52,874 bases of DNA, taken from assembly GCA_003599795.1 (NCBI GenBank), contig QZJQ01000049.1:1-52874 (forward strand). The letters are read 5' to 3'. Origin of the DNA: Nitrospiraceae bacterium. GTDB lineage: Bacteria; Nitrospirota; Thermodesulfovibrionia; Thermodesulfovibrionales; UBA1546. The notes below the pieces were generated by a model. The model saw only the letters and a list, made by a program, of their open reading frames with translations, was not told the origin of the DNA and searched no databases. The translations under genes were made by a program, and so were the position numbers. Each line of letters begins with the position of its first letter. Within the stretch, counting starts at the first letter, position 1. Below are positions 1 to 10,140 of this stretch, piece after piece.

Positions 1-1288
1 CAGCAAGTTCTCTTTCATCAAGATTATCCTGAAGCCATATTGAAAAGTCATTGACCCCTCTATGCAGCCTTAACCTTGATTCAAAGATATGAAAATAAAG
101 AGAATTAATGCTTACCTTGCGAAGCGCTTCCACAAACTCTCTTAAATCATGGGCCATATAGGGAGTAGCCAAAACCACACTTACCGATTTAATAAAATGG
201 AATTCCCTTCCTTCAAACGCTGTCCGTTCATCCCCTCTTTTTGACAGCACGTCATTGATAACGGCTATTATTCTTTCTCTGAGTTCTCCGATTGCAGAGA
301 ATTCAAAGGTATCTATATTGGACAGCCTCTCGGCAAGAATCTCATCACCGATAACGTCGCTGACCCACAATGCAAACTCATTAGCCGGTTGAGGGATAAG
401 ATACTGATATTCTTCTATGAAATTGTGGGTGTGGTAGTAAACCACCGAATCAGGAACCGCTTTCAATATATTAACAAGCTCTGTCAGGTTTTTTGCCTTA
501 AGTCCTGTCAGTTCTTTAATATGCAGCCGGGTATGAAAATGAAACGGTTGAGTTGCCTTTTTAAGAGGCTTTCTGTAAGCGGTAACAGTGGTTTTTGTAA
601 ATTTACTATTCGGCACAAGGATGAGCCTGCCGTCAGGGGCCTTAATCTGAATATTCCTCCATGTTACATCAGAAACATAGCCTTCCTCGCCTGACTCAAG
701 TTTGATATAATCGCCTGTCTTGATTAAGCTGCCATAAGCCAATTGAAGTCCGGAAAAAATATTAAGTATCTCATTACGGGACGCCAGAACTGCTGCTAAT
801 AATCCTATGGTCAGCGCAAGAATTAACGGAGTAGTCGGCGCTTTCCAAATATCAAGCAACATCAGCACGCCTATGACAATAAAGGCAATTCTGACTGCAT
901 TGCTTATCAGAGCCGTTGGAAAGGGGAAAGGCGCTTTTATCTTTTGCAGATAGAGCTGAAGTAATTTTACGGCAAGACTGAGAAAGGTCCACGTTAAGGA
1001 GATAATAAAAATACTTCCAATAATTCTTCCGGCTAAGGCTTTACTTTGAGGGGATAACGTTGAAATTAGAATAGCTGCATACGCCCCCATTAAAAGGCAC
1101 CACTGAAAAAATGGGGCTTTCGTTGGCTGAAGAAGCATCCCGCTTCCTTCCCACTTAACCTTAACAAACAATCTGTCAAGATAATTGTAGAAGATTCTTC
1201 TTGCCCATACAGCAACCACAAAGAAGGCAAGAAAAACAATAGTTGGCACCGTTATTGAAAGCCAATTATTTGTAAGCCATTCAGTCAT
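1..1288 (-). CDS. MscS-family mechanosensitive ion channel, partial (3' end off the left edge)
   Basis: Reverse-strand reading from ATG at 1288 gives MTEWLTNNWLSITVPTIVFLAFFVVAVWARRIFYNYLDRLFVK..., multi-TM N-terminus followed by an MscS-like core; open to the window edge, so absent from the ORF track. Confidence 0.7.
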   Translation of the reverse strand, partial: MTEWLTNNWLSITVPTIVFLAFFVVAVWARRIFYNYLDRLFVKVKWEGSGMLLQPTKAPFFQWCLLMGAYAAILISTLSPQSKALAGRIIGSIFIISLTWTFLSLAVKLLQLYLQKIKAPFPFPTALISNAVRIAFIVIGVLMLLDIWKAPTTPLILALTIGLLAAVLASRNEILNIFSGLQLAYGSLIKTGDYIKLESGEEGYVSDVTWRNIQIKAPDGRLILVPNSKFTKTTVTAYRKPLKKATQPFHFHTRLHIKELTGLKAKNLTELVNILKAVPDSVVYYHTHNFIEEYQYLIPQPANEFALWVSDVIGDEILAERLSNIDTFEFSAIGELRERIIAVINDVLSKRGDERTAFEGREFHFIKSVSVVLATPYMAHDLREFVEALRKVSINSLYFHIFESRLRLHRGVNDFSIWLQDNLDERELA

Positions 1289-1360
1289 TTTTGAACCTTG
1301 GGTTAGAATTATCAACTGTAATTTGCATAGCAATCAACCGTATTTTGGTTAAACAAAACA

Positions 1361-2404
1361 TTATTGCCGCCAATCCTTTTCCTCCCTCAAATATACAGTC
1401 CTGTGCGGGAAAGGGATTTCTACACCCTCTTCTTTAAACCTCTTGAATATCCTCTTTCTTAATTCATGCTGGGCAAGATACTGGTCTACAAACTCCCGCA
1501 CCTGACATATGAGTGTGAAATCAAGCGAACTCTCGCCAAACCCCGGGATGAACCTCACAAAGGGTTCCGGCTCGCCGAGGAGCCCCGGGATTTCACCGGC
1601 AGCTTTTTGGGCTTCTTCTACAAGTATCCTTTCGACCTTTTCGGGGTCGGAGGAATAACTCACTCCTATAGGGATAAGAAGGGACATCCTTTTTTCGGGC
1701 AGATAATAATTCGTAACAATGCTCTGCGAAAGCTTGCTGTTCGGTATTATGACCATATTGTTCGGAAGCATCCTTATCCTCGTCGTCCTCCATGTGATGT
1801 CTTCTACATATCCTTCCTGTCCTGTTTCAAGTTTTATAAAATCCCCCACCCGTATTGCTTTTTCAACGAGAATATGGATGCCTGCAAAAAGATTTGCAAG
1901 CGTGTCCTTCAAGGCAAGCGCAACAGCAAGTCCTCCGACGCCGAGGGCTGTTATAAGAGGAGTTATTGAGATTCCGAGGACAGAAAGGATTATTAAAAAG
2001 CCTATTATTAGTATCGTGCCCTTTAATATCCCGTATGCCAGTCCGGTTGTGGGTATGGGAAGCGAGGACTTTTGAATATAATTTCTAAAGAGTTTCCCTG
2101 CAAGGTTTGCCGATGCTATGGTAATAGAGAATATCACAATAACATGGATAATCTTGGTCAGATAAAGGACATATTTCTCTGAGATATCCGAGGTAGCAAT
2201 ACCGATATAAAGCCCGATGGCAACGCACCAGTAAACAGAGGGCGTTTTAAATACCTTTGTTATTATATCGTCCAATTTTGTCTCTGTCTTTTCAGCCCAC
2301 CTGTGAAGAAGCTTAAACGATATGCTCCTGACGATGAACAGCGCAGAGACAGATATTAATGCCCATGCTAAAGGAATAAGCGCTTTTTTTATGCTAATGT
2401 CCAT
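1361..2404 (-). CDS. MscS-family mechanosensitive ion channel
   Basis: 347 aa; LGVGGLAVALALKDTLANLFAGIHILVEKAIRVGDFIKL and EGYVEDITWRTTRIRMLPNNMVIIPNSKL are MscS signatures. Confidence 0.9.
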   Translation of the reverse strand: MDISIKKALIPLAWALISVSALFIVRSISFKLLHRWAEKTETKLDDIITKVFKTPSVYWCVAIGLYIGIATSDISEKYVLYLTKIIHVIVIFSITIASANLAGKLFRNYIQKSSLPIPTTGLAYGILKGTILIIGFLIILSVLGISITPLITALGVGGLAVALALKDTLANLFAGIHILVEKAIRVGDFIKLETGQEGYVEDITWRTTRIRMLPNNMVIIPNSKLSQSIVTNYYLPEKRMSLLIPIGVSYSSDPEKVERILVEEAQKAAGEIPGLLGEPEPFVRFIPGFGESSLDFTLICQVREFVDQYLAQHELRKRIFKRFKEEGVEIPFPHRTVYLREEKDWRQ

Positions 2405-2434
2405 CTACCCCCCATGATAAAGATTCAGGCTTAA

Positions 2435-3667
2435 CTATAAGTTACCATATTTCCCCTTTCCGTCAAAGGCAAAGGTTGAAGGCATTGTTGACGCAAGACG
2501 TGAGTCCATTTGATTCTTGAATTGTTTGAATTCAGCCATTGATGTTTCAGGAATAGATTCACCTTTCGGTAATTTTACAACAAGCGGATTAACGGCTTTA
2601 TTGCCAATCCGTATTTCATAATGAAGATGGGGGCCTGTTGCAAGCCCTGTTGCGCCGACATATCCAATCACCTGCCCCTGTTCAACCTTTAGCCCTTTTT
2701 TAACTCCTCTGTTAATCCGCGATAGATGTCCATAATATGTCTTCCAGCCGTTAGCATGCCTTATAACTACAAGCTTGCCGTATTGCCCCTTATACCCTGA
2801 GAAATTGACGGTTCCATCGCCGACAGTTGAAACAGGCGTTCCAGCCGGCGCTGCATAATCAAGTCCATGATGAGGCCTGTATATCTTTAATACAGGATGA
2901 AATCTACCATTAGAAAAACGTGAGCTTATACGCCTGAAACTAAGCGGCGCCTTTAAAAAAGCCTTTCTAAGCGATTTCCCGTCTTCGCCGTAATAATGAG
3001 CTTTCCCGTCATATCCAAATCTGTATGCGCTGTATGTCACCCCGTTATTTGTAAATTCAGCAGCGAATATATCGCCGTATTTTTTAAATTCCCCGTTTAA
3101 ATACAGTCCCTCCACAACAATCTTAAACATGTCGCCATTTCTAAGGTCTGTCGTGAAATCTATATCCCATGCAAAAATGTCGGACAGATTAAGAGCCAGC
3201 ATCAGGTTTTCCCTGCCTTCTCCAATTGAAGATATGAGATTATCCTTTATAAGTCCCCCTATCTGCTGGATTCTTTTTTCATATTCAACAGCTATCCTTT
3301 CAGCGCTGAATCCTGATTCGTTTCTTGTAATATTTAAAACTGAATTGTCATTTATCCAATAGTCAAATGAATTTATCCGGTTCATATCGCCAAGCGCTAT
3401 TTTGTATCTGTGGCCGGGATGCACCTCACCCAACTTATAAACATCCTCACATGCCTCTTTCATCTCAAAAAGAATCCCTGTGTCAAGATTGTGCTTTTTA
3501 AAAATATCAAAAAGAGTCTCTCCCTTTCGCACCGCATCGTCTATAGTTCTATAATTTTGCCGGGTATCGGTATCAACATGGGTATCTTTAAGATAAAGGT
3601 TATTAACAATCTCTAAAAATAGAATAACAATGATGCAGAAAATAATTAGTAAAAAATTTTTCTTCAT
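2435..3667 (-). CDS. M23-family peptidase (murein endopeptidase), N-terminal membrane anchor
   Basis: HHGLDYAAPAGTPVSTVGDGTV...YYGHLSRI...GLATGPHLHYEI is the M23/LytM motif set. Confidence 0.92.
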   Translation of the reverse strand: MKKNFLLIIFCIIVILFLEIVNNLYLKDTHVDTDTRQNYRTIDDAVRKGETLFDIFKKHNLDTGILFEMKEACEDVYKLGEVHPGHRYKIALGDMNRINSFDYWINDNSVLNITRNESGFSAERIAVEYEKRIQQIGGLIKDNLISSIGEGRENLMLALNLSDIFAWDIDFTTDLRNGDMFKIVVEGLYLNGEFKKYGDIFAAEFTNNGVTYSAYRFGYDGKAHYYGEDGKSLRKAFLKAPLSFRRISSRFSNGRFHPVLKIYRPHHGLDYAAPAGTPVSTVGDGTVNFSGYKGQYGKLVVIRHANGWKTYYGHLSRINRGVKKGLKVEQGQVIGYVGATGLATGPHLHYEIRIGNKAVNPLVVKLPKGESIPETSMAEFKQFKNQMDSRLASTMPSTFAFDGKGKYGNL

Positions 3668-3738
3668 TGCATGCCTCCGAAATAGAAATCATTAATCACT
3701 TGGAAGTGCCGGTACCGGATAGTACCGGCACTCCGATG

Positions 3739-4320
3739 TTACTTTTTAAATTCACCGACTACAAAATGCACTCTCCTGTTTTTCTGCCAGCAGTCTTCTG
3801 TTTTTTCCATGCACACTGGCTTTTCCTTGCCATAGCTTATAACTTCCATTCGCGGCGAAACAACACCGAGAGAGAGAATATATTTCTTTACTGATTGCGA
3901 CCTTCTCTCGCCGAGGGCAAGATTGTACTCATTTGTGCCCCTTTCGTCGCAATGTCCTTCAATCAGTATTTTGTATTCGGTATTTTTTATGAGGTGACCG
4001 GCAACCGATTTTAGTATGGGCTTTGCATCCTCTTTGATGTCGTATCTATCAAATTCAAAATAGATATCCGTGAGTATTTCCGGCATTCTCTTGCTTCTTA
4101 AAAGGAGATCTCTTGATTCAATCTCCGGCTTGCTTAATGCGTCTTTTTGTTCTGTTTTTGTGGAGCCTTCGCCTGCTTTTTGGGTTTCGTATGATTTTGG
4201 CTGCGCCTGTGATATGCTATCCTGCTTACCTGCCGCTTCCGGAGCGAGCGCGACCTTTTTAGAGCTGCATCCAAAACCGATTAATCCTAACATTAATATT
4301 ATGATTGAGATCCTTTTCAT
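3739..4320 (-). CDS. pal: Peptidoglycan-associated lipoprotein (Pal, OmpA C-terminal domain)
   Basis: Lipobox LIGFGCSS after MKRISIIILML; ILIEGHCDERGTNEYNLALGERRSQSVKKYI. Track ORF (4485) is over-extended; lipoprotein start ATG at 4320. Confidence 0.9.
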   Translation of the reverse strand: MKRISIIILMLGLIGFGCSSKKVALAPEAAGKQDSISQAQPKSYETQKAGEGSTKTEQKDALSKPEIESRDLLLRSKRMPEILTDIYFEFDRYDIKEDAKPILKSVAGHLIKNTEYKILIEGHCDERGTNEYNLALGERRSQSVKKYILSLGVVSPRMEVISYGKEKPVCMEKTEDCWQKNRRVHFVVGEFKK

Positions 4321-4411
4321 ATCAAATTCTCCTTTTTTGCTGATAAAAAATGCAAAGCATGCGAATCTATAAATAACTCGCGATTTACGAAATAGGAATG
4401 TTTGTTTTGGG

Positions 4412-4840
4412 TTATATCCGGGGAGGAGAAAGACCGGGATATAAAGGCTGCGCCCCGCTAAAAGATTTTGATGCATTATGCTCAATAAAAAACCTTATCG
4501 GTGAGCGGGAGGAGAAGAAGAGATAATTTTCGGGCAGAGAAAAATTCTTAAGATGAGGCGATTGCGGCGTTACATTTTTAGGGATGACAGCCCGTTTCTT
4601 TTTAAGAAGAAGTCTTGCCGTTGTGTCCGTATCTTCGTCATTATCCGTAGAAGCCAGTTGAGTGTAAATCAGTTCCCACAGGTAAATAGAAAACTTTTCT
4701 GAAAGCGAATATGTTTCATCAGAATTGTGAATGTTTTTTTCTGTATTCTCTGATGCGTAGACATAAGAAAGAGGCGAGATGGTATAAAAAGAAAATAATA
4801 TTAAAAAAAGCAGCCTTAGAATAAAGCGCTTCGCTACCAT
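4412..4840 (-). CDS. Hypothetical secreted protein, 142 aa
   Basis: N-terminal hydrophobic signal MVAKRFILRLLFLILFSFYTISPLSYVYA; no recognised domain. Confidence 0.45.
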   Translation of the reverse strand: MVAKRFILRLLFLILFSFYTISPLSYVYASENTEKNIHNSDETYSLSEKFSIYLWELIYTQLASTDNDEDTDTTARLLLKKKRAVIPKNVTPQSPHLKNFSLPENYLFFSSRSPIRFFIEHNASKSFSGAQPLYPGLSPPRI

Positions 4841-4958
4841 GATAGATATAATATATCACATGCTATTTATTAATGACAAGGCGTCTTTTATTTTAAGTGG
4901 TGATATTCTGAAGCTGTTGTCTATAATGTACAGACTATAAATCCAAGCCAGAGGAACA

Positions 4959-6944
4959 TTACATCTCTCCCTTGAAATAATCCAATGCCTTCACCATATT
5001 TTTTCTTTCACCTGTAAATAATATTATATCTCCTCCCCTGAATCTAAAATCCGGCTCAGGATTTGTAAAAACCTCATGGCTTCTTCTTACAGCTATAATT
5101 GTTACCCCTGTCTTCTTCCTTACCTGAAGCTCCGCTATGCTCTTGCCCACAAGATGCAGATTTTCTGAGATTCTAAATCCCTCTATCTCTATATCCGGAA
5201 GCCACTCACATTTTTCAAAGAGATGTCTTTTGGGTAATTCCATGCCTCTCAGGGCCGTATAACTGCCGCTTCTGATTTTATCTATCATGTCCATAATTAC
5301 ATTCCTCGGGAAATTATACCTGTGCAATACACGCGAGAATATCTCTATGGATGTTTCAAATTCTTCAGGTATCACCTCATCAGCCCCAAGTTCCCTGAGT
5401 TCATCCATTTCCACAAGGTATCTTGTCCTTACAATGATATAAATGTCAGGATTTTCATGCCTTGCGATGGAGACTATTCTTCTTGTGGAGACAGGATCCG
5501 ATATTGCAACGACAAGAAGCCTTGCCTTATCCATGCCAATCTTATGGAGTATCTCCTTGCTCGTGCCGTCCCCGTAGTATATCGGCTCTCCCTTTTTCTT
5601 CATCTCACGCACTGTATCGCTGTTCATCTCAAGCACAACATAAGGTATGTCTGCCTCTTTCAGAACTTTTGCGAGATTTTTCCCATTAAGGCCAAATCCG
5701 ACAATGATCACGTGATCATGCCTTCTTCTCGGAAATCCTTCTCCTTCAGAAACCCTCGTAAGACCGCTTATCTTTTTTAAAAGACGCCTTGAGGTTATCC
5801 ATGCTGACACGGACGGCGCAGACTTTAGGATAAAAGGCGTCATTATCATTGTTACAACAGATGAGGAGAGAAACACCTGATAAAAATCCTCTGTTATAAG
5901 CCCTGCGGCTTTCCCCGCAACAGCAAGCACAAAAGAAAATTCTCCTATCTGGGCCAGTCCAAGCCCTGCTGTAAGAGAGGTTCTCAAAGGACTTCCTATT
6001 GCAAAGGCAGAGATTATGCCTGTGAATACCTTAAGCCCGAATATCGCCATAACAGCAAGCGCTATCTTGAGGCAGTTATCTGACATATGGCCTATATTCA
6101 TTAACATCCCGATGGAAACAAAGAACAAGCCTATAAAGCTGTCCTTGAACGGCAATATATCCGAGGTTGCCTGGTGCGCATATTCTGATTCTGAAATTAT
6201 GAGGCCCGCAAGAAATGCGCCGAGCGCAAGAGAAAGCCCGAATTTTGAAGTTATAAAAGCAATGCCGAAACACAGAAGTATAATTGTTGTCATGAACAAT
6301 TCACGGCTTCTTGTGCGTACAACCTGATGCAATAATACCGGCACCAACCATCTTGAGCTTAACAGCACAACTGCAATAATCAGACCTGCCTTCCCCATCT
6401 TTATTGATATGTCTGCTATGTTTATTCCCCCTCCTGACAGTGAAGGGATGAGAAGCATAAGAGGCACAACACAGAGGTCCTGAAAAATCAATATGCCCAC
6501 CATTATGCGTCCGTGAGGCGAGTCTGTCTCTCCCCTGTCAGCAAGCATCTTCAAAACAATTGCAGTGCTGCTGAGCGCGATGAGAAACCCGAAAAAAACA
6601 GATTGGTTTGTATTCCCTGTTGCAAGATAGGAAGCAGCGGCGGCCAATGTTATAGTAAGCAGAACCTGAAGGCCCCCGCCGCCTATTACAGCCTTCTTTA
6701 TTTTAGAAAGCCTTGCTATGGAAAATTCAATGCCGATGGTAAAGAGCAGCAGCACAACGCCTATCTCCGCAAGCGCTTCTACCGAGTGCGTATCTCTGAC
6801 TAATCCGATGCCGTAAGGCCCGATAATTGTCCCTGCAATAAGAAACCCCACAATAGAGGGTATCCTCAGCCTGTGAAGAAGAAACACCACCAATGCTGAT
6901 ACGCCCAAAACTATAACAAGAGCTTTTAAAAATTCAGATTCCAT
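4959..6944 (-). CDS. CPA2-family monovalent cation/proton antiporter with TrkA-N and TrkA-C domains (KefB/YbaL-like)
   Basis: Na+/H+ exchanger-like membrane domain, then HVIIVGFGLNGKNLAKVLKEADIPYVVLE (Rossmann) and a TrkA-C tail. Confidence 0.92.
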   Translation of the reverse strand: MESEFLKALVIVLGVSALVVFLLHRLRIPSIVGFLIAGTIIGPYGIGLVRDTHSVEALAEIGVVLLLFTIGIEFSIARLSKIKKAVIGGGGLQVLLTITLAAAASYLATGNTNQSVFFGFLIALSSTAIVLKMLADRGETDSPHGRIMVGILIFQDLCVVPLMLLIPSLSGGGINIADISIKMGKAGLIIAVVLLSSRWLVPVLLHQVVRTRSRELFMTTIILLCFGIAFITSKFGLSLALGAFLAGLIISESEYAHQATSDILPFKDSFIGLFFVSIGMLMNIGHMSDNCLKIALAVMAIFGLKVFTGIISAFAIGSPLRTSLTAGLGLAQIGEFSFVLAVAGKAAGLITEDFYQVFLSSSVVTMIMTPFILKSAPSVSAWITSRRLLKKISGLTRVSEGEGFPRRRHDHVIIVGFGLNGKNLAKVLKEADIPYVVLEMNSDTVREMKKKGEPIYYGDGTSKEILHKIGMDKARLLVVAISDPVSTRRIVSIARHENPDIYIIVRTRYLVEMDELRELGADEVIPEEFETSIEIFSRVLHRYNFPRNVIMDMIDKIRSGSYTALRGMELPKRHLFEKCEWLPDIEIEGFRISENLHLVGKSIAELQVRKKTGVTIIAVRRSHEVFTNPEPDFRFRGGDIILFTGERKNMVKALDYFKGEM

Positions 6945-6966
6945 AGGTTTTATGGTAGCATAAAAA

Positions 6967-7113
6967 ATGTATAATTTTATTGCAGTTTGGTCAACAATCC
7001 TGAGTTTTTACACCAAATGTCCACGGTGCGGAAAATCCCAGCATTTCAAAGGTAAAAAGAAAGGAGATGCTGTTGCCTGCAAGAAGTGCGGATATGAATT
7101 TGTGTTGAAATAA
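6967..7113 (+). CDS. 48-aa putative zinc-ribbon microprotein (below ORF-track cutoff)
   Basis: ATG...TAA reads MYNFIAVWSTILSFYTKCPRCGKSQHFKGKKKGDAVACKKCGYEFVLK; CPRC/CKKC zinc-ribbon pattern. Confidence 0.5.
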   Translation: MYNFIAVWSTILSFYTKCPRCGKSQHFKGKKKGDAVACKKCGYEFVLK

Positions 7114-7169
7114 AAAGAGCGGGTGCAACCACCAGCTCTTAACCCCTTAAGCTATGGAAGTATTTTTAT

Positions 7170-8537
7170 TTACATCTTTAACACATAATACCTGAGCCAG
7201 ACATATATCGTAGCAATAACAACAGTCATTATCATCATCGGCATTCCGTAGAGCATGAATTTCATGAACGATATTTTTTTGCCTGCTTTTTCAGACATGC
7301 CAACAACAATAACATTTGCAGAAGCCCCTATCGCAGTGCCGTTTCCGCCAAGACATGCGCCTAATGCCAGAGACCACCAGAGCGGCATAAGATCAGGATG
7401 TTGGAGAAGCTGAATTCCTGAAACATTGGGCCATAACTGTTTTGCCATATCAATTATCAGGGGGTTCATCGTCGCAACATAAGGGATGTTGTCTATGAAT
7501 GCCGATGCAAATGCAGAGAACCACATGACAACCATGCTTGTTGCAAATAAATCGCCCTGTGTTATCTCAAGGACTTTGGTTGACATCCACTTGATAAGGC
7601 CAACCTTTACAACGCCTCCGATAATAATGAAAAGCCCGATAAAGAAAAATATTGTAGGCCATTCAACTTCCGCAAGAATATGGTGCGGTTCGTCTGTCTT
7701 TGAAAGCAGCAGCAGAAGTCCTGCTCCGAATAAAGCGATTGTTGCAGGCTGAAAATGGAGCGTCCCGTGAAGCACAAAACCTGTTAGGACTATTCCCAGA
7801 ACTACGAGCGATTTTGTAAGCATTACTGGGTCTTTTATCGCCTCATTCTCATTCATTGACATTATTCTCTGTTTGAGTTCTTCCCTTGTCTTGAGCTTTT
7901 TCCCCCATATGAGTTTTATTGCGAAAATGTAGAAAATCATCATCACAACAACTATAGGAGCAAGATTATATATGAAATCCATGAAGTCAAGCTGCGCCTT
8001 TGAGGCAATCATAATGTTCGGCGGGTCGCCGATAAGCGTTGCAGTGCCTCCGATATTGGATGCTAAGGCGCATGAGATTAGATAGGGCAAGGAGTCAACT
8101 TCAAGAGCCTCTGCAATGAGGATTGTAACAGGAACGATCAATAATACAGTTGTCACATTGTCAAGCAAGGCGCTTAATACTGCGGTAACTATTGCGAATA
8201 TCACCAAAATCCTGAAGGGATCGCCCTTTCCAAATTTGGCGCTTTTTATTGCGATATATTCAAAAACCCCTGTAGGCCTCATAAGATTGATTATCACCAT
8301 CATTGAAATGAGAAGGAATATGACATTCCAGTCCACACCTAATTCTTCTAAATGGAAGGCCTCATGCTGCTCAAGTATCTTTAGAACAAGCATCAATCCG
8401 GCGCCGAATAAAGCAATTATTGTCTTGTGTATCTTCTCGGATACAATTACCGCATAGGCAAGCAAAAATATTATCGTTGCTGTCCAGAAGGCTGTGTCCA
8501 TGACAAACGGCTGTACCGCTGTTGCTTCCTGCGTCAC
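7170..8537 (-). CDS. Ion transporter superfamily membrane protein (ArsB/NhaD/SLC13-like)
   Basis: 455 aa polytopic; LLDNVTTVLLIVPVTILIAE, GGTATLIGDPPNIMIAS, FIDNIPYVATM, LGACLGGNGTAIGASANVIVVG duplicated signature. Confidence 0.88.
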   Translation of the reverse strand: MTQEATAVQPFVMDTAFWTATIIFLLAYAVIVSEKIHKTIIALFGAGLMLVLKILEQHEAFHLEELGVDWNVIFLLISMMVIINLMRPTGVFEYIAIKSAKFGKGDPFRILVIFAIVTAVLSALLDNVTTVLLIVPVTILIAEALEVDSLPYLISCALASNIGGTATLIGDPPNIMIASKAQLDFMDFIYNLAPIVVVMMIFYIFAIKLIWGKKLKTREELKQRIMSMNENEAIKDPVMLTKSLVVLGIVLTGFVLHGTLHFQPATIALFGAGLLLLLSKTDEPHHILAEVEWPTIFFFIGLFIIIGGVVKVGLIKWMSTKVLEITQGDLFATSMVVMWFSAFASAFIDNIPYVATMNPLIIDMAKQLWPNVSGIQLLQHPDLMPLWWSLALGACLGGNGTAIGASANVIVVGMSEKAGKKISFMKFMLYGMPMMIMTVVIATIYVWLRYYVLKM

Positions 8538-9022
8538 TTTCCACCTCCGGCATTTTCATCAAGCATTGCCCTTGTGATTGCAAAGAATACGTCTCTCTCA
8601 TACAGAATGCCTGTTATTTTGCCATCCTTGCTTATAACAGGAAGCCTCTTGACGTTATTTTTAATCATGTGGTCAACGCACTCCATTAAGGGCGCATCTT
8701 CAGGCACGCTTATAACCTTTTTTGTCATCATCTCCGAGACTTTTTTATTTCCCGCCTTTTTAGCCATATCCTCAACCATGCCGTCCCACGTGAAATCACC
8801 GAGATTCATGAGAGACATGTAAGACGGAAATACTGCCTTGAGGATGTCGCCTATAGAGAGAAAACCGACCATTGTGCCTTTTTCGTCAATAACCGGAAGC
8901 CCTTTAACTCCAAATCTTTCTTCATCTCTTTTAGCAGTCCTGAGAATATTTGCTGCTTCTTTCAGTGACGTGTCAGGCTTTAGATATTCCTGAAGCGGTA
9001 TCATTAAATCTTTTGCTTTCAT
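8534..9022 (-). CDS. Tandem CBS-domain protein
   Basis: GLPVIDEKGTMVGFLSIGDIL and RLPVISKDGKITGILYERDV; GGGAGGTAAAATG supports start at 9022 rather than 9037. Confidence 0.88.
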   Translation of the reverse strand: MKAKDLMIPLQEYLKPDTSLKEAANILRTAKRDEERFGVKGLPVIDEKGTMVGFLSIGDILKAVFPSYMSLMNLGDFTWDGMVEDMAKKAGNKKVSEMMTKKVISVPEDAPLMECVDHMIKNNVKRLPVISKDGKITGILYERDVFFAITRAMLDENAGGGK

Positions 9023-9089
9023 TTTACCTCCCGGCAAGCTATCTGATATTTTGCTATTTAGTATAAACTATTCATATTAAATTACAAAT

Positions 9090-9122
9090 AAAAAAGCCCC
9101 TCAGAGCTTCAAGAGAGTGAGG
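9090..9122 (-). terminator. Possible intrinsic terminator downstream of the UspA gene
   Basis: Minus strand CCTCACTCTCTTGAAGCTCTGAGGGGCTTTTTT: imperfect stem followed by T6. Confidence 0.4.
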
Positions 9123-9284
9123 AAAAAGCGCCGGCGTTAAATGCAAAAAAGCGGGCATGAATTTGCCGTAAGAAGCGTAACAGGTGTTATGAACAAGTGT
9201 GAAGATCTCTAAGATTCATTAAAGACCTATACAGAGGGGATACTGCATTTTGAATATCACTAATAGACAAAAAGCCGAAATTTA

Positions 9285-10139
9285 TTACGCTTTAACAACA
9301 AGCACAGGGCATGGAGAGTAGCCGATGACCTTTTCGGTGACGCTTCCCATGAGAAGCCTTTTCAGCCCTGTCCTTCCGTGAGAACCCATGATGATAACAT
9401 CTGATTTTCCTTTTTTGGCGAGGCCTGTTATCACCTCATAAGATTCGCCTTCGCCTATGAAAGTTGATGCCTTGATATTAAATGCCTCTGCTTTTTTCTT
9501 AACGTCCGCAACAAATTCTTTTGCCTTTTGGGCCATATCGTCAACAACCTGCGGAGCCTCTGCATAGAACTCTGAAGGCACATCCACTACAGAAACAGCA
9601 AGGAGTTCGCCTCCGTATGATTTTGCAAAGTCTATCGCCTTTTCAGAAGCAGCCTTGCTGTATTTTGAGCCGTCAGTGGCAACCAATATCTTTTGCCATC
9701 CCACTTCCGTGCTTTTCGGAACAACAAGGACGTCTTTGTGGCCATAGCCGATGACCCTTGCGGTAACGCTTCCGACAAGCGCCCTTTCAAGCCGCCGCAG
9801 TCCCCTTCTTCCCATAATTATGAGGTCGCAGTTTTCCGCATCCGCAAGGTCCAGTATCCTTTCATGTATCTCGCCCTCCTCGCATACGGTTTTTATCAGT
9901 GCGCCTTCTGCCTTTGCTATCTTTTCGGTATTTGAAAGAGCGTCTTCGCATGGCTTTCTTACCGAAGCGAGCACATTGCCTACCGCAACCAGATCCAGAT
10001 CTCCCGTGTAAGGCGGAACTACTGATACAACAGTTATCCAGCTTCCTTCGTTTACCGCAAGTTTAAATGATTCCCTTAATGCGTGTATGCTTGATTCCGA
10101 ACCATCAATCGGGACAAGAAGTTTTTTGTATCTTCCCAT
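9285..10139 (-). CDS. Tandem universal stress protein (UspA x2)
   Basis: Two GS(V)T(A/E)+VIGY...VLVV units; GRRGLRRLERALVGSVTARVIGYGHKDVLVVP and GSHGRTGLKRLLMGSVTEKVIGYSPCPVLVV. Confidence 0.95.
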   Translation of the reverse strand: MGRYKKLLVPIDGSESSIHALRESFKLAVNEGSWITVVSVVPPYTGDLDLVAVGNVLASVRKPCEDALSNTEKIAKAEGALIKTVCEEGEIHERILDLADAENCDLIIMGRRGLRRLERALVGSVTARVIGYGHKDVLVVPKSTEVGWQKILVATDGSKYSKAASEKAIDFAKSYGGELLAVSVVDVPSEFYAEAPQVVDDMAQKAKEFVADVKKKAEAFNIKASTFIGEGESYEVITGLAKKGKSDVIIMGSHGRTGLKRLLMGSVTEKVIGYSPCPVLVVKA

Positions 10140-10140
10140 G

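Noticed and set aside
389-694. Plus-strand ORF of 101 aa
   Set aside because: Antisense to the partial MscS gene and without protein-like features.
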